From contig CAZCVI010000036.1 in assembly GCA_964502145.1 (NCBI GenBank), positions 6,431-70,430 of the forward strand: a stretch of DNA of 64,000 nt, in the 5' to 3' direction. Origin of the DNA: CAZCVI01 sp964502145 (lineage in GTDB: Bacteria; Acidobacteriota; Aminicenantia; UBA2199). Every line of letters begins with the position of its first letter. Positions within the stretch are counted from its first letter, which is position 1. This document shows positions 16,458 to 25,939 of this stretch, in pieces. Made by a program: the position numbers and the translations under genes. The notes beneath the pieces are model-generated. The model did no database searches. It saw only the letters and a list, made by a program, of their open reading frames with translations, and was not told the origin of the DNA.

Positions 16458-17402
16458 TTAATCAATGATAAAATTCATGGGGTTTTGCGGTTTATCATTG
16501 TACCGGACTTCGTAGTGAAGGTGGGGTGCAGAGCTACGTCCGGAGTTTCCGACAAAGCCGATGACCTGACCTCGTTTAACACGATCCCCTTCTTTTACAT
16601 TGAAGGTGGCCAAGTGGCCGTACCGGGTGGTATAACCAAAGTTATGATCAATGATGAGCAATTTCCCATAATAGTCTCTATTCTCTGAGACAAGCACCAC
16701 ACCGTCAGCGGGCGCGATGATCTTGTTACCGTATTGGGTGGCAATATCCTGACCACTATGTTCACTTCTTTTGCCGGTCAGGGGATGAATTCTCCAACCG
16801 AAAGGAGATGTCAGGTATCCCTTGGTGGGCCAGATGGCAGGCGTGGAGGCCAGGCGAACTTTCTGCTTCTCCATGACGACTTCCACAAACTTCAAGGTAT
16901 CTTCAATATTTTTTGTACTCTGCCGAACATCTTTGACTCTATTCAGGATGTTCTCATCGGTGATAGGTTGTTCCTCAAAGGGGGGGATTTGTACTTCTTG
17001 GGGCGAGGTCATTTGGATGTTACCCGGATTAATGTCCAGTGGTCCGCCGATGCCGACATCTTGCAAGGCATTGGGGGAGGTTAACCCCATGGCCACGGAG
17101 ATTCTATCTTTATAGATAGCCATTTTTTGCAACTTGGCTTCAATGGCTTTGAGACCATCACTCAGTTCGGAAATGGTTCTTTCTTTTTTCCCGTAGTCAT
17201 TCTCCAAGCGAATCATCTTCTCTTTGTTAAAGGATATGGTCAGGTAATCGAAAATAATGTAGCCGAAGATCGCTGTCAATACGACAAAGGCAACGATAGC
17301 GTTCTTTATCAACTTGGACGAAACAACGAATTCCTTATTTGTGGAGGTGGCACCAGTAACAATAATAATAGAATAATTTTTTTCTTTTGCTTTCATGTTC
17401 AT
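16458..17402 (-). CDS. M23 family (LytM/NlpD-type) peptidase, membrane-anchored
   Basis: A 314-residue protein with one N-terminal transmembrane segment (IKNAIVAFVVLTAIFGYIIF), a coiled-coil stretch (EKMIRLENDYGKKERTISEL) and a C-terminal M23 domain. The zinc motifs are intact: HPLTGKRSEHSGQDIA (HxxxD) and APHLHYEVRYND (HxH). M23 enzymes cleave peptidoglycan cross-links or activate amidases at the cell envelope. I chose the start at 17402; ATG at 17396 and the longer 17432 start are alternatives. The downstream gap to the YprB-like gene is about 120 bp and holds nothing obvious. Confidence 0.88.
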   Translation of the reverse strand: MNMKAKEKNYSIIIVTGATSTNKEFVVSSKLIKNAIVAFVVLTAIFGYIIFDYLTISFNKEKMIRLENDYGKKERTISELSDGLKAIEAKLQKMAIYKDRISVAMGLTSPNALQDVGIGGPLDINPGNIQMTSPQEVQIPPFEEQPITDENILNRVKDVRQSTKNIEDTLKFVEVVMEKQKVRLASTPAIWPTKGYLTSPFGWRIHPLTGKRSEHSGQDIATQYGNKIIAPADGVVLVSENRDYYGKLLIIDHNFGYTTRYGHLATFNVKEGDRVKRGQVIGFVGNSGRSSAPHLHYEVRYNDKPQNPMNFIID

Positions 17403-17473
17403 CCTGTTATTTTCAAGTTTATTTTTTTGCAACCTATCATAGTTTATATTATTACATTATTTAATAGAAGAAG

Positions 17474-17621
17474 TCAAGGAAAAGGATTATTTTTTTGGCC
17501 GGGAAAAAATTTTTTTTCTTTTTGGCCGGGAAAATTTCCCCTCAAGTCGGGTGATTTTTGGAAAAAAACGGCAAAAAAGCAAGAAAAAAAATATATATCG
17601 CACTTATGACTTGACATATAT
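17474..17621. promoter_or_regulatory. AT-rich promoter region of the receiver protein with a short direct repeat
   Basis: The segment contains TTTTTGGCCGGGAAAA twice about 30 bp apart, and a TTGACA box at 17611-17616 about 50 bp upstream of the ATG at 17664. The matching -10 hexamer is poor (ATAAAA at 17634 with a 17-bp spacer). Promoter assignment is tentative. Confidence 0.35.
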
Positions 17622-17663
17622 ATGAAAAAAATGATAAAAATACTAATGAGCATAGGAGGACGT

Positions 17664-19841
17664 ATGAGCAAAAAAACGATTGTGCTTGCAGACAACAGTT
17701 ACACTATCCGTAGAATCGTCGAATTATCGTTTTCTGAGGAAAAAGATATCGAACTGAAGAGTTTTGAGAATAGCTTGAATTTAAGAGAAAAGTTACTGGA
17801 ATTGCGGCCGCAAGTTGTGATGGTAGATATCAAACTCCCGGAGTTCAATGGATATCAGGTCTGTAAGTTTATCCAGGAAAGCGAAAGTTTGCGCCATACC
17901 AAAGTCTTTTTATTGAAAGGTGGTTTTGAACCGATAGATGAGAACATGTTGAAGAACCTTCGCTACGTGGATATCATCACCAAGCCTTTTGATTCCAACG
18001 CCCTGGTATCCAATGTAAAAAAGTTGATTGATGAGATGCCAGCTCCAGCCGCGGTATTGTCAGAGCCGCCGCCGCAGATGGATTTGGATATGGACATGCC
18101 GTCGTCGCTTCCCGAAGAAACACCGGAAATTGATACCTTACCTGAATCCGAGGGCGATATTAGTTTCTCGGACATAAAGGATGAGATTGATTCGGACAGT
18201 ATTCTGGGGAGTGATGAATTCTCTGGGAGTCCGGCACCGTACCCGTATTCTGATGATGATATTTTACCTTCTGAGGAAATTACCCAGGCTCAGGGAACGG
18301 GCCCGGATAGGGATAGTTTGGCTACTCATGTCGCGGATGAGATTGATAACCCTTTTGATGATGATTTGGGTTTGGATGCTGGAGCTTACGATTCTGATTC
18401 ATTGAAGGAAGAGGAACTCAATATCAAACGAAATATTGAATTTCAGGAAAAGGAGTTGGAAATTGGTTCCTTAACCATGGAAGAAATTGAGATTAACCAG
18501 GATATTGAACGGCAGCGGCACTCCAACCACAAGCAGCAGTCGCTGGGTTTGGATGATGATCTGGATGGTTTAGACGATCTCAATATGGGGATACCGGATA
18601 TGGAACCTGAAATGGGGGATGATTTGCCCATGGATTTTGGTTCCAACATGCATCTGCGTGATGTGCCTGAATTTGATGAAGAAGAATTGGACGAAGATAG
18701 CGAATCGTCTGATGAGGCGGTAGCAGAACCGGATACTTCGGAACTGTTCCCCGATGTGAATATGGAATCGATTGATTCGATGATTGGCAGACCTCATGCC
18801 TCTCCCGCCACTGGTCCTGAATTGGACGAGGTGGAAGCGGTCTTTTGGACAGAGAATAAAAAGACTCCCCAAGCAATGGATGAAGATATCTTTGGTGCCG
18901 AACCACAGAAAGCAATATCGTTTGCTAGTGTGGATTCTTTTGGTGATGCAGATGAGAAATTGTTTGCTGATGACGCAGATATGCCGGACGTGAATTATCA
19001 AACCGATTACGGGCACGGCGCATCTGTTCACGAGGAAGAGGTAAAATCCCATCCGAAAAAAACGGATCAAGATGTTATAGAGTCATTTCCCAGCGGGAAA
19101 CCGGACATTGCAGACCTGGAAATAGGGGATTATGAAGCGGACACTGCTGCTGACGAAGAGAATGAATATGTTGTTCCTGATATGGGGCTAGAATCGCCAG
19201 CCACGATAAAATGGGATGGCTTTCAGGAAGAAGAGGAAACGCCTCCTCCCAGTATTGAAGAGTTTCCTGGGTTTGATTCACTGGATTTGCCCAGGTTGGA
19301 AGATTTACCGGGCGTAGATGTTCCGCAGGCACCCAGGGTACCGTTAGTTCCGCAGGCGCCGGAAGTTACACCTTCGGTGCAGGTGACGCGCACGCCTCCA
19401 GTGGCACCACCGGTACAAGTCCCTCACACACCGCCTGTAGTGCCACCCGTGCCAGTGCCCCACACGCCACCTGTAACACCGATAGTGCAAGTACCGCGCA
19501 CGCCACCTGTGGTTCCGTCTGTACATGAACCAAAGAGGCCACCGGTAGTACCTATCATGCAGGAACCGAAAGTAACGCCAGTAGTGGAACCGGTTAAAAC
19601 GGCGTTTATTCCACCCGCGCCTTCGGTCATACGGCAGGCTCCTGAAGCACCGGTAGCTCCACCAGTTGCACCTGTGACAACAGGGGTGATTCCCCATGAG
19701 GAAATTCTTCGCAAAATCGAGGATAAATTGACCCACGCGATTAAAGAGATGTTGTGGGAGATTGTGCCTCCTCTGGCGGAGAAAATTATTAAGGCGGAAA
19801 TTGCAACTTTAAAAGCGGAAACTGAAAAATCTTTAAAATGA
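17664..19841 (+). CDS. receiver-domain protein with long acidic linker and proline-rich repeats
   Basis: A 725-residue cytoplasmic protein. Residues 1-120 form a CheY-like receiver: VLADNSYTIRRIVELSF, phosphoacceptor in VVMVDIKLPEFNGY (about D54), and the conserved lysine in IITKPFD. Residues about 130-550 are very acidic and low-complexity. Residues about 550-675 are Pro/Val-rich tandem repeats of the form VPHTPPVVPPVP. The last 45 residues form a conserved helix (EEILRKIEDKLTHAIKEMLW, VPPLAEKIIKAEIATL) that also ends similar receiver proteins in delta-proteobacteria-like and acidobacterial groups. It has no DNA-binding domain. The start at 17664 follows AGGAGG; an upstream ATG at 17622 lacks such a site. 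Confidence 0.85.
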   Translation: MSKKTIVLADNSYTIRRIVELSFSEEKDIELKSFENSLNLREKLLELRPQVVMVDIKLPEFNGYQVCKFIQESESLRHTKVFLLKGGFEPIDENMLKNLRYVDIITKPFDSNALVSNVKKLIDEMPAPAAVLSEPPPQMDLDMDMPSSLPEETPEIDTLPESEGDISFSDIKDEIDSDSILGSDEFSGSPAPYPYSDDDILPSEEITQAQGTGPDRDSLATHVADEIDNPFDDDLGLDAGAYDSDSLKEEELNIKRNIEFQEKELEIGSLTMEEIEINQDIERQRHSNHKQQSLGLDDDLDGLDDLNMGIPDMEPEMGDDLPMDFGSNMHLRDVPEFDEEELDEDSESSDEAVAEPDTSELFPDVNMESIDSMIGRPHASPATGPELDEVEAVFWTENKKTPQAMDEDIFGAEPQKAISFASVDSFGDADEKLFADDADMPDVNYQTDYGHGASVHEEEVKSHPKKTDQDVIESFPSGKPDIADLEIGDYEADTAADEENEYVVPDMGLESPATIKWDGFQEEEETPPPSIEEFPGFDSLDLPRLEDLPGVDVPQAPRVPLVPQAPEVTPSVQVTRTPPVAPPVQVPHTPPVVPPVPVPHTPPVTPIVQVPRTPPVVPSVHEPKRPPVVPIMQEPKVTPVVEPVKTAFIPPAPSVIRQAPEAPVAPPVAPVTTGVIPHEEILRKIEDKLTHAIKEMLWEIVPPLAEKIIKAEIATLKAETEKSLK

Positions 19842-19856
19842 TTTCCTAACAATTGC

Positions 19857-19892
19857 CGGGTAATGACCGCATGATGGTGCGGTGATTACCCG
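19857..19892 (+). terminator. hairpin terminator after the receiver gene
   Basis: CGGGTAATGACCGCA pairs with TGCGGTGATTACCCG (two mismatched centre bases) around a short loop, 16 bp after the stop. A clear U-run does not follow immediately, so efficiency is uncertain. Confidence 0.65.
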
Positions 19893-19992
19893 AAGATTGC
19901 TTTAAAACAATGGCGTTAAGATAAAAAAAGAAAAGAAAGAAATTTAGACGTAAATTTGCATAAAAATATAATACTGAATCGGAGTTTAAAAC

Positions 19993-22644
19993 GTGAACGA
20001 AATATCTATGGAAAAAGCGTATAATCATACGGATACCGAGAAAACTTGGTACGACATCTGGACAAAAAACGGGTTATTTATTGCCAACAATGAATCTAAA
20101 GAGGGGACTGGGGCACCTTTTTCCATGATCTTACCGCCCCCCAATGTCACGGGCACGCTGCACATGGGGCATGCACTGACATTTACTATACCGGATATCA
20201 TTATCCGCAGAAAAAAGATGCAGGGGTTTAACACGCTGTGGCTACCGGGTCTGGACCATGCGGGAATTGCCACGCAAATGGTAGTGGAAAAGAATCTGAA
20301 ACAAGAAAAAGGGCTGACCAAAGAAGACGTGGGCAGGGAAAAGTTTCTGGAAATGGTCTGGGCATGGAAAGAGAAATCGGAAAACCGTATCATCGAACAA
20401 TTGAACACGTTAGGATTGTCCCTGGATTGGAGCCGCAAAAAATTTACACTGAGCCCGGAAATGTCCAAGGTAGTGACCCAGGTGTTCGTGCAATTATATA
20501 ATGAGGGCGAGATTTACCAGGGTACTTATATGGTAAATAATTGTCCTTCCTGCAAAACGGTGCTTTCGGATCTTGAAGTGGAACATAAAGAATTAGTGGG
20601 AAAACTGACTTACATCAAATATCCACTGAAAAATAGCGAAAAGCAGGAAAAATATATTGTTGTCGCCACGACGCGCCCGGAAACGATGTTGGGCGATGTG
20701 GCAGTAGCGGTAAACCCGGATGATGAGCGCTATAAACATCTGATTGGCGAGGAATTAGTGCTGCCGCTCACGGGGCGAACTATCCCTATTATCGCGGATG
20801 AGGATGTGAGCAAAGAGTTTGGCACTGGCGGGGTTAAGATTACGCCGGCTCATGATCCAGTGGATTTTAATATTGCCATGCGACACCATCTGCCGCAAAT
20901 TGTGGTCATTGATAATCTGGCGCGAATGACAAACGAAGTGCCAGAGAAATACCGGGGACTGGACCGCTTGGAATGCCGCAAACAAGTTGTGGCGGATTTA
21001 CAAACCCTTGATCTGATCCTAAAAATTGAAGATTATACGCATAATGTGGGCCACTGCCAACGCTGCGAAACAATGGTTGAACCGGTGGTGTCCAAACAGT
21101 GGTTCCTAAAAACAAAACGCATTGCCAAACCTGCTATTGACGCGGTAGAACAAGGCGATATCACGTTTGTTCCTGAAAAATGGAAGAAGGTTTATTTCGG
21201 TTGGATGTATAATATTCAAGATTGGTGTATTTCCCGGCAATTATGGTGGGGACATCGTATCCCTGCTTATACTTGCAGTGCTTGTAATCATTTGATGGTG
21301 GCAGAGGAGAAACCGGAAACCTGTATAAAATGCGGGAACACGACTATTGTGCAGGACCCCGATGTGTTGGATACCTGGTTTTCGTCCGCGTTGTGGCCGT
21401 TTACTACGCTGGGCTGGCAGGATAATGCCAAGGATTTTGCTTGTTTTTATCCGACCTCGTTGATGGCGACTGCTTTTGATATTATCTTTTTCTGGGTCGC
21501 GCGGATGGTGATGATGGGGTTGCATTTTGGCAAAAAGATTCCTTTTAACGAGGTGTTGATCAACGGTTTGATCCGCGACGAGAAGGGCCAGAAAATGAGC
21601 AAGACCAAAAATAACGTGGTGGACCCGTTGGATGTCATCGCGGAGTATGGCGCGGATGCGTTGCGTTTTACACTGGCTATTCAGGCTGTGCCGGGCATGG
21701 ATATCGCGCTATCACTGAGCCGGGTGAAAGGATACAAAGGGTTTGCCAATAAATTATGGAATGCGTCCCGTTATGTGCTGATGAATTTGCAGGGTGATGA
21801 GGATTATAATATTGATTATACTAAATTAACGGATACGGATAAATGGATTCTGCACGCGCTGAATAACACGGTGGAGAAAGTAAACGAGATGATGGACAGT
21901 TACAGGTTGAATGAGGCTTCGGATCAGATATATCACTTTATCTGGCATGAATATTGCGACTGGTACTTGGAATTCTCGAAAAGCGACAGTGATAATCTGG
22001 ATACGCGCAAAGTGTTAAAATATACGCTCTATACCTTGTTGCAATTGCTCCATCCGTTTATGCCCTTTATCACGGAGGAAATTTATCAGAAGATACGGAG
22101 TGCTACTGAGCAGCCGTTCTTATTGCAAACGAAATACCCGCAATTCCACAGTCATCTGGTATTTATCGCGGAATACACGGGTGTGGAGGCATTAAAAAAG
22201 GTAATCAATGAAGCACGAAAAACGCGCACGGAAAACCAGATCGATCCTAACCGCCGGATTTCTATTTATCTTAAATCAGAATCAGAGAAAGAACGTGTGG
22301 CCTTGAACCGTAACCTCAAGTATTTTGACTTTTTAACCCGCAGCACTAAAACTGAGATCGTTTTGGATTTTTCCACGGTCAGCAAGGGGTTCCGTGGCGT
22401 TTGTTTGAACTGGGAAATCTTGTTACCTTTCGATAGCGACGAAGACCGCTTGAACGAGTTGTCCCGCTTGAAAAAAGAGTATGACAAGATGGAGAAACAA
22501 ATTTTAAGTCTGGAACAAAAACTCGACAATAAAGGTTTCGTGGACAAAGCACCAGCAGAAGTGGTGAGCAATTTTAAGAAGAATCTCCAGGAGAACATGG
22601 ATAAGCGGGACAAAATCCGTAAAACTATCGACGATCTGTCCTAG
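19993..22644 (+). CDS. valS: valyl-tRNA synthetase
   Basis: A class I aminoacyl-tRNA synthetase charging tRNA-Val. The 883-residue protein has the HIGH motif PPPNVTGTLHMGHALTF (about residue 48), the editing CP1 domain (VVATTRPETMLGDVAVAVNP, TPAHDPVDF), the zinc-type CxxC pairs (NNCPSCKT, YTCSACNHLM with CIKCGN), the KMSKS motif GQKMSKTKNNVVDP (about residue 533) and a C-terminal coiled coil (LSRLKKEYDKMEKQILSLEQ) typical of ValS. The GTG at 19993 has GGAG 9 nt upstream; ATG at 20008 is possible. birA follows 11 bp later. Confidence 0.97.
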   Translation: MNEISMEKAYNHTDTEKTWYDIWTKNGLFIANNESKEGTGAPFSMILPPPNVTGTLHMGHALTFTIPDIIIRRKKMQGFNTLWLPGLDHAGIATQMVVEKNLKQEKGLTKEDVGREKFLEMVWAWKEKSENRIIEQLNTLGLSLDWSRKKFTLSPEMSKVVTQVFVQLYNEGEIYQGTYMVNNCPSCKTVLSDLEVEHKELVGKLTYIKYPLKNSEKQEKYIVVATTRPETMLGDVAVAVNPDDERYKHLIGEELVLPLTGRTIPIIADEDVSKEFGTGGVKITPAHDPVDFNIAMRHHLPQIVVIDNLARMTNEVPEKYRGLDRLECRKQVVADLQTLDLILKIEDYTHNVGHCQRCETMVEPVVSKQWFLKTKRIAKPAIDAVEQGDITFVPEKWKKVYFGWMYNIQDWCISRQLWWGHRIPAYTCSACNHLMVAEEKPETCIKCGNTTIVQDPDVLDTWFSSALWPFTTLGWQDNAKDFACFYPTSLMATAFDIIFFWVARMVMMGLHFGKKIPFNEVLINGLIRDEKGQKMSKTKNNVVDPLDVIAEYGADALRFTLAIQAVPGMDIALSLSRVKGYKGFANKLWNASRYVLMNLQGDEDYNIDYTKLTDTDKWILHALNNTVEKVNEMMDSYRLNEASDQIYHFIWHEYCDWYLEFSKSDSDNLDTRKVLKYTLYTLLQLLHPFMPFITEEIYQKIRSATEQPFLLQTKYPQFHSHLVFIAEYTGVEALKKVINEARKTRTENQIDPNRRISIYLKSESEKERVALNRNLKYFDFLTRSTKTEIVLDFSTVSKGFRGVCLNWEILLPFDSDEDRLNELSRLKKEYDKMEKQILSLEQKLDNKGFVDKAPAEVVSNFKKNLQENMDKRDKIRKTIDDLS

Positions 22645-22655
22645 GAGCACTAGGT

Positions 22656-23423
22656 ATGGCGTATGGCGTGAACCATGGTTATCCTCCGGGTTTAAAAATT
22701 ATTGAACTGGAGAGTTGCCAGTCGACGAATAGTTATCTGAAAGAGAATTATGGGCACGTGAAGTTTCAATGGCCGGTTCTGGTGACTGCTAAACACCAGA
22801 CTGGCGGACGGGGTCGTGACCAACGCGTTTGGTTTTCGCCTGAAGGGAAGGGGTTGTATTCCTCTTTTGGTTTCGAACTGCCAAGGGTGGATACGTTGCA
22901 CCTGCTGCCATTGGTGGCGGGAATCGCTATCATTCAAACCTTGATGAAGTTAACTGGTCTTACTTTTGATTTGAAATGGCCTAACGATGTACTGTATAAA
23001 GGAAAAAAAATCGCTGGTATTCTGATTGAAAATAGTATTGGTGACGGACACGCGTTTTGTGTGGTGGGAATGGGTATCAACTTAAACCAGATGGTCTCGG
23101 ATTTCCCCGGGGAGTTGGTCAATCGTGCTGTATCGTTGAAGATGATTGCGGCGGAGGCTTATTCTTTTAAGGATATCAATCCTTTGTTAGCCACTCTATT
23201 TTGGGAATGGTTGGATAAGCTGCAGAACAATGCCCATCATCTGATCATCCAAACGGTTAATCGGTACAGTGGTTATTTTATGGAGCAGCCTATTTCCTTT
23301 CACCAGCCACCGGGGGAAAGGGTTGTGAAGGGAATTTTTAAGGGCATCAATGCTGACGGTGGATTAATCTTAGGAAATAGTGATGGCAGTCTGACGATTT
23401 ATTACGCGGGTGAGATCAGGTAA
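22656..23423 (+). CDS. birA: biotin--[acetyl-CoA carboxylase] ligase
   Basis: Transfers biotin via biotinyl-AMP to carboxyl-carrier proteins. The 255-residue protein contains the catalytic domain only (no N-terminal DNA-binding HTH, so it should not repress transcription). Motifs: ELESCQSTNSYLKENY, KHQTGGRGRDQRVWFSP (biotin/ATP loop), LKWPNDVLYKGKKIAGILIE and VVGMGINLN. A short C-terminal SH3-like domain is present (VVKGIFKGINADGGLILGNS). It is 11 bp downstream of valS and probably co-transcribed. Confidence 0.95.
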   Translation: MAYGVNHGYPPGLKIIELESCQSTNSYLKENYGHVKFQWPVLVTAKHQTGGRGRDQRVWFSPEGKGLYSSFGFELPRVDTLHLLPLVAGIAIIQTLMKLTGLTFDLKWPNDVLYKGKKIAGILIENSIGDGHAFCVVGMGINLNQMVSDFPGELVNRAVSLKMIAAEAYSFKDINPLLATLFWEWLDKLQNNAHHLIIQTVNRYSGYFMEQPISFHQPPGERVVKGIFKGINADGGLILGNSDGSLTIYYAGEIR

Positions 23424-23477
23424 ATTATGACATCTTTTTTCTAGAAAGGATGAGTGCATTGGATATGTCTTTAAAAT

Positions 23478-23585
23478 GAATGGACGATATGGACTTAGTG
23501 GACGATATGGACGACATGGAGCAAAAACAAACGCATTTTTTTGTCCATATCGTCCACTAAGTCCATATCGTCCATATCGTCCATA
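23478..23585. repeat. inverted-repeat element 2 (GGAC type)
   Basis: Left arm 23479-23520 consists of TGGACGATA/TGGACTTAG-like 9-bp units; right arm 23542-23585 is the reverse complement (GTCCATATC, GTCCACTAA). The A-rich loop between them (GCAAAAACAAACGCATTTTT) resembles the loop of element 1. The CACCGCCAA terminal repeats seen in most other copies are not apparent here. It lies between birA and the next plus-strand gene. Confidence 0.85.
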
Positions 23586-23619
23586 ACATTTTAGAAACTT
23601 GGAAAAGGAGGTAAATAAA

Positions 23620-23874
23620 ATGAGGGAAGAGTTGTTTTGGGACAGGGACAAGGTTTCGCCTGAAATTGAAATTGAACGGGCGATCAATTTTGGCGGGTTT
23701 GATTTTATTGCAGAAGTGCAGCAAAAATACGGCATGGATAAATTCAAGGAAGTACTCCTTACTAATCGGAACCTGAGCAGAAAGGCAGTCAATTACTGGT
23801 GTCTACAATTAAAAATCGATAAAGCCAATACTAAAACATACCAAAACACGCCTATCTGGTCACCTTTCCGATAA
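23620..23874 (+). CDS. small DUF6922-like protein
   Basis: An 84-residue protein, MREELFWDRDKVSPEIEIER followed by AINFGGFDFIAEVQQKYG and LSRKAVNYWCLQLKI. The FWD..K..P..E...A...G pattern matches small antitoxin-like proteins usually found upstream of nucleotidyltransferase toxins. The start ATG has a perfect AGGAGG 8 nt upstream; an earlier in-frame start (23599) has none. No partner gene follows in this orientation, so it may be an orphan. The function assignment is weak. Confidence 0.6.
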   Translation: MREELFWDRDKVSPEIEIERAINFGGFDFIAEVQQKYGMDKFKEVLLTNRNLSRKAVNYWCLQLKIDKANTKTYQNTPIWSPFR

Positions 23875-23901
23875 GCGGAAAAAGAGTGGGACCAAATCCC
23901 T

Positions 23902-24690
23902 CTAAATCATTAGGTAATGGGTTAAGGCACGATACAGGACGGCGTCATTGACGTCATTGGCGTCCAGTAATTGCAGATGCTTTTGAATGATCGCGGTTTC
24001 CTTGCGTTTGCAGGGACCAGTCAGCGACGCGTCTACACCGTTGACGCGGACATTTTCTAACGTGCGGTAAATCAAAGGCAAAAGCATGTGAATATCGGCT
24101 GGTGGCGAAATGGTGTCGGTTTTTTGCAGTTGGCGTTCTGCCAGTTTTAAGATGGATATCAGAAAGTTTGAAGCGGCTACAGCAGCCATGTGAAAATAAA
24201 CTTTTTTGTCTTTCGCTACTTTAACTAGGTTCGCTGCCAATGAAGTGGCCATTTCTTGCGCCAGTATGAGCGCTTCAGGGTCACCTTCGGCCAGGAAATA
24301 AATTCCGGCAAAAACATCTGCCGGGGTATCCATGTTAAACGAGGAGAAGGTTTGTAAGGGCGAGAATGAGGCCACTTGGGCCCCTTTCTCTCTTAAAAGA
24401 GCCAATGAATCGGAAGTGAGCGCATTGGCCGTGTGAAAAACAATTTTTCCGTTCAGATCGGAGGCCTCATGCAGAACGTTGACGACCTCTGGAATCTTGG
24501 ATTCCTGCGTAGCGATCACAATAAAATCTGAATGCGCTACCATATGCTCCGTATTCTCGCTGATTGCACCTGGGAACAGACCATACTTTGATTTTTTATA
24601 AATAGTAGTCAACCCATAACCCCGCGCTACCAGGGCGTAGATCAAATGTGTGCCCAGGTTTCCTGCTCCGATTACAGAGAAGTGTTTCAT
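23902..24690 (-). CDS. Rossmann-fold / DUF2520 oxidoreductase-like protein
   Basis: A 262-residue protein starting MKHFSVIGAGNLGTHLIYAL, a classic GxGxxG NAD(P)-binding start of the ProC/F420-dependent reductase type. The middle has IVIATQESKIPEVVNVLHEA and VASFSPLQTFSSFN, and the C-terminal half is the all-helical DUF2520 domain (AAVAASNFLISILKLAERQL, GPCKRKETAIIQKHLQLL). Substrate is unknown. ATG at 24690 is the natural start for the Rossmann strand; a TTG ten codons upstream is less likely. It is 34 bp downstream of the NYN gene in a three-gene minus-strand run. Confidence 0.85.
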   Translation of the reverse strand: MKHFSVIGAGNLGTHLIYALVARGYGLTTIYKKSKYGLFPGAISENTEHMVAHSDFIVIATQESKIPEVVNVLHEASDLNGKIVFHTANALTSDSLALLREKGAQVASFSPLQTFSSFNMDTPADVFAGIYFLAEGDPEALILAQEMATSLAANLVKVAKDKKVYFHMAAVAASNFLISILKLAERQLQKTDTISPPADIHMLLPLIYRTLENVRVNGVDASLTGPCKRKETAIIQKHLQLLDANDVNDAVLYRALTHYLMI

Positions 24691-24724
24691 TTTTAGGTCC
24701 CACGCATCCGCTGGGAACAATGAC

Positions 24725-25198
24725 TCAATCCTCGAAGATTTTCATCCATTGGTCTATTTCCCCATCGGATAATTCCGTGTCAATGCGTTTCTTGGATTCT
24801 TCTACTTTACCGGAGACACGCGAGAAGCGTTTTAACTCGAAATAGAATTCAATCGAGTTAATGGTTTTCGCACCTTTTTTTTTCGCAAACGTTTTTAACT
24901 CGCGGTCAGAAGAGACCAAGGTCACGTCTTTGAAATAGTGGAAACCATCCAGGATTCTTTTTATTTCGTCATCGGCAGAAATACCATATTGGGGATAACG
25001 AACACAGAATTTTGAACTGATGTCTTCCCGTTGCAGACCGCTTTGGGTTTCCCCGTCAAAAACCAGCGTGACATTGCTATGCTTATTTTCCTGAAATTTT
25101 TTGACAATAAAAATAAGCTTTTCCCGTGCTTCAGGATCATCCAAGGCAATATCGGGGGAACTTCCAATCAAGTTGTCACCATCTATGATATAAGGCAT
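24725..25198 (-). CDS. NYN domain (YacP-like) RNase
   Basis: A 157-residue protein with the PIN-like NYN fold: MPYIIDGDNLIGSSPDIALD, TLVFDGETQSG, SADDEIKRILDGFHYFKDVT and LVSSDRELKTFAKKKGA supply the conserved acidic residues of the metal-dependent nuclease site. YacP relatives act on rRNA or mRNA in other bacteria. Its ATG directly follows the stop codon of the MBL-fold gene, indicating translational coupling. The C-terminal tail is helical (ESKKRIDTELSDGEIDQWMK). Confidence 0.85.
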   Translation of the reverse strand: MPYIIDGDNLIGSSPDIALDDPEAREKLIFIVKKFQENKHSNVTLVFDGETQSGLQREDISSKFCVRYPQYGISADDEIKRILDGFHYFKDVTLVSSDRELKTFAKKKGAKTINSIEFYFELKRFSRVSGKVEESKKRIDTELSDGEIDQWMKIFED

Positions 25199-25855
25199 TT
25201 ATAACTCGATAAACTCCCCGGGTTTAAGTATGATCACTTGGCTTTTATTGCCCACCAGTTTTTTAAATTCTTCGGGGGAACTGTTGATAGCCGGGAAGGT
25301 ATTGTAATGGAAGGGGACAACCTTGGGGACCTTTAGCAGTTCCACGGCTTTGGCAGCCAGTCTGGGACCCATGTTGAATCTACCATCAATAGGCAGGAAC
25401 GCGACATCCGGCGTATACATCTCACCAATTAACTGCATTTCAAGAGTCAGACCCGTATCGCCTGCATGGTACACTTTTTTGCCGTCCATTTCCACTACTA
25501 CGCCGGTAGCAGTACCACCCAGGCCAGCAGTATGAAACGCGGGAACGAGGGATATAGAAACACCGTTAATGATAATAGTGCCTCCGATGTTCATGCCTTC
25601 CGCTTTGATGCCTTTGCTTGCTGCTACTTCTGCTATTTCAAAAATCGCTACCAGTGTGGCACCTGTTTTCTTGCATATTGCAAACCCATCGCCCAGATGA
25701 TCGTCGTGATCGTGGGTGATGACTACTACATCGGCGTGACTCACATGGTCCATGGTGAGTTTGGCAACGGGATTCCCCGAAATAAAAGGATCAATATAAA
25801 CGATTTTACTGCCCTCTAACTTTAAGGCTGAATGGCCAATCCAAGTTACTTTCAT
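25199..25855 (-). CDS. UPF0173-type metallo-beta-lactamase-fold hydrolase
   Basis: A 218-residue MBL-fold protein: MKVTWIGHSALKLEGSKIVY, metal motif VVITHDHDDHLGD (HxHxDH), VSLVPAFHTAG, VYHAGDTGLTLEMQ and VVPFHYNTFPAI. These match the UPF0173 group (cytoplasmic metal-dependent hydrolases of unknown substrate). The start is preceded by AAAGGAGT. Two hairpins lie between it and the HIT gene upstream. Confidence 0.9.
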   Translation of the reverse strand: MKVTWIGHSALKLEGSKIVYIDPFISGNPVAKLTMDHVSHADVVVITHDHDDHLGDGFAICKKTGATLVAIFEIAEVAASKGIKAEGMNIGGTIIINGVSISLVPAFHTAGLGGTATGVVVEMDGKKVYHAGDTGLTLEMQLIGEMYTPDVAFLPIDGRFNMGPRLAAKAVELLKVPKVVPFHYNTFPAINSSPEEFKKLVGNKSQVIILKPGEFIEL

Positions 25856-25875
25856 TTTTTACTCCTTTCGTTTAA

Positions 25876-25930
25876 GACAGGCACAGGAGCCTGTCACTTA
25901 TTATTTTATGGTAGGCACTGCGAGCCTGCC
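25876..25930. terminator. two short hairpins between the HIT and MBL genes
   Basis: GACAGGC-ACAGGA-GCCTGTC (25876-25895) and GGTAGGC-ACTGCGA-GCCTGCC (25910-25930) are two adjacent, related hairpins just downstream of the HIT stop on the minus strand. An A/T run between them could support termination on either strand. Confidence 0.55.
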
Positions 25931-25939
25931 GCCACATGG

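Noticed and set aside
23478..23585. CRISPR-like array from the regular short repeats in the inverted elements
   Set aside because: Units are 9 bp and contiguous with no unique spacers of constant length; the two arms are complementary to each other, unlike CRISPR repeats.
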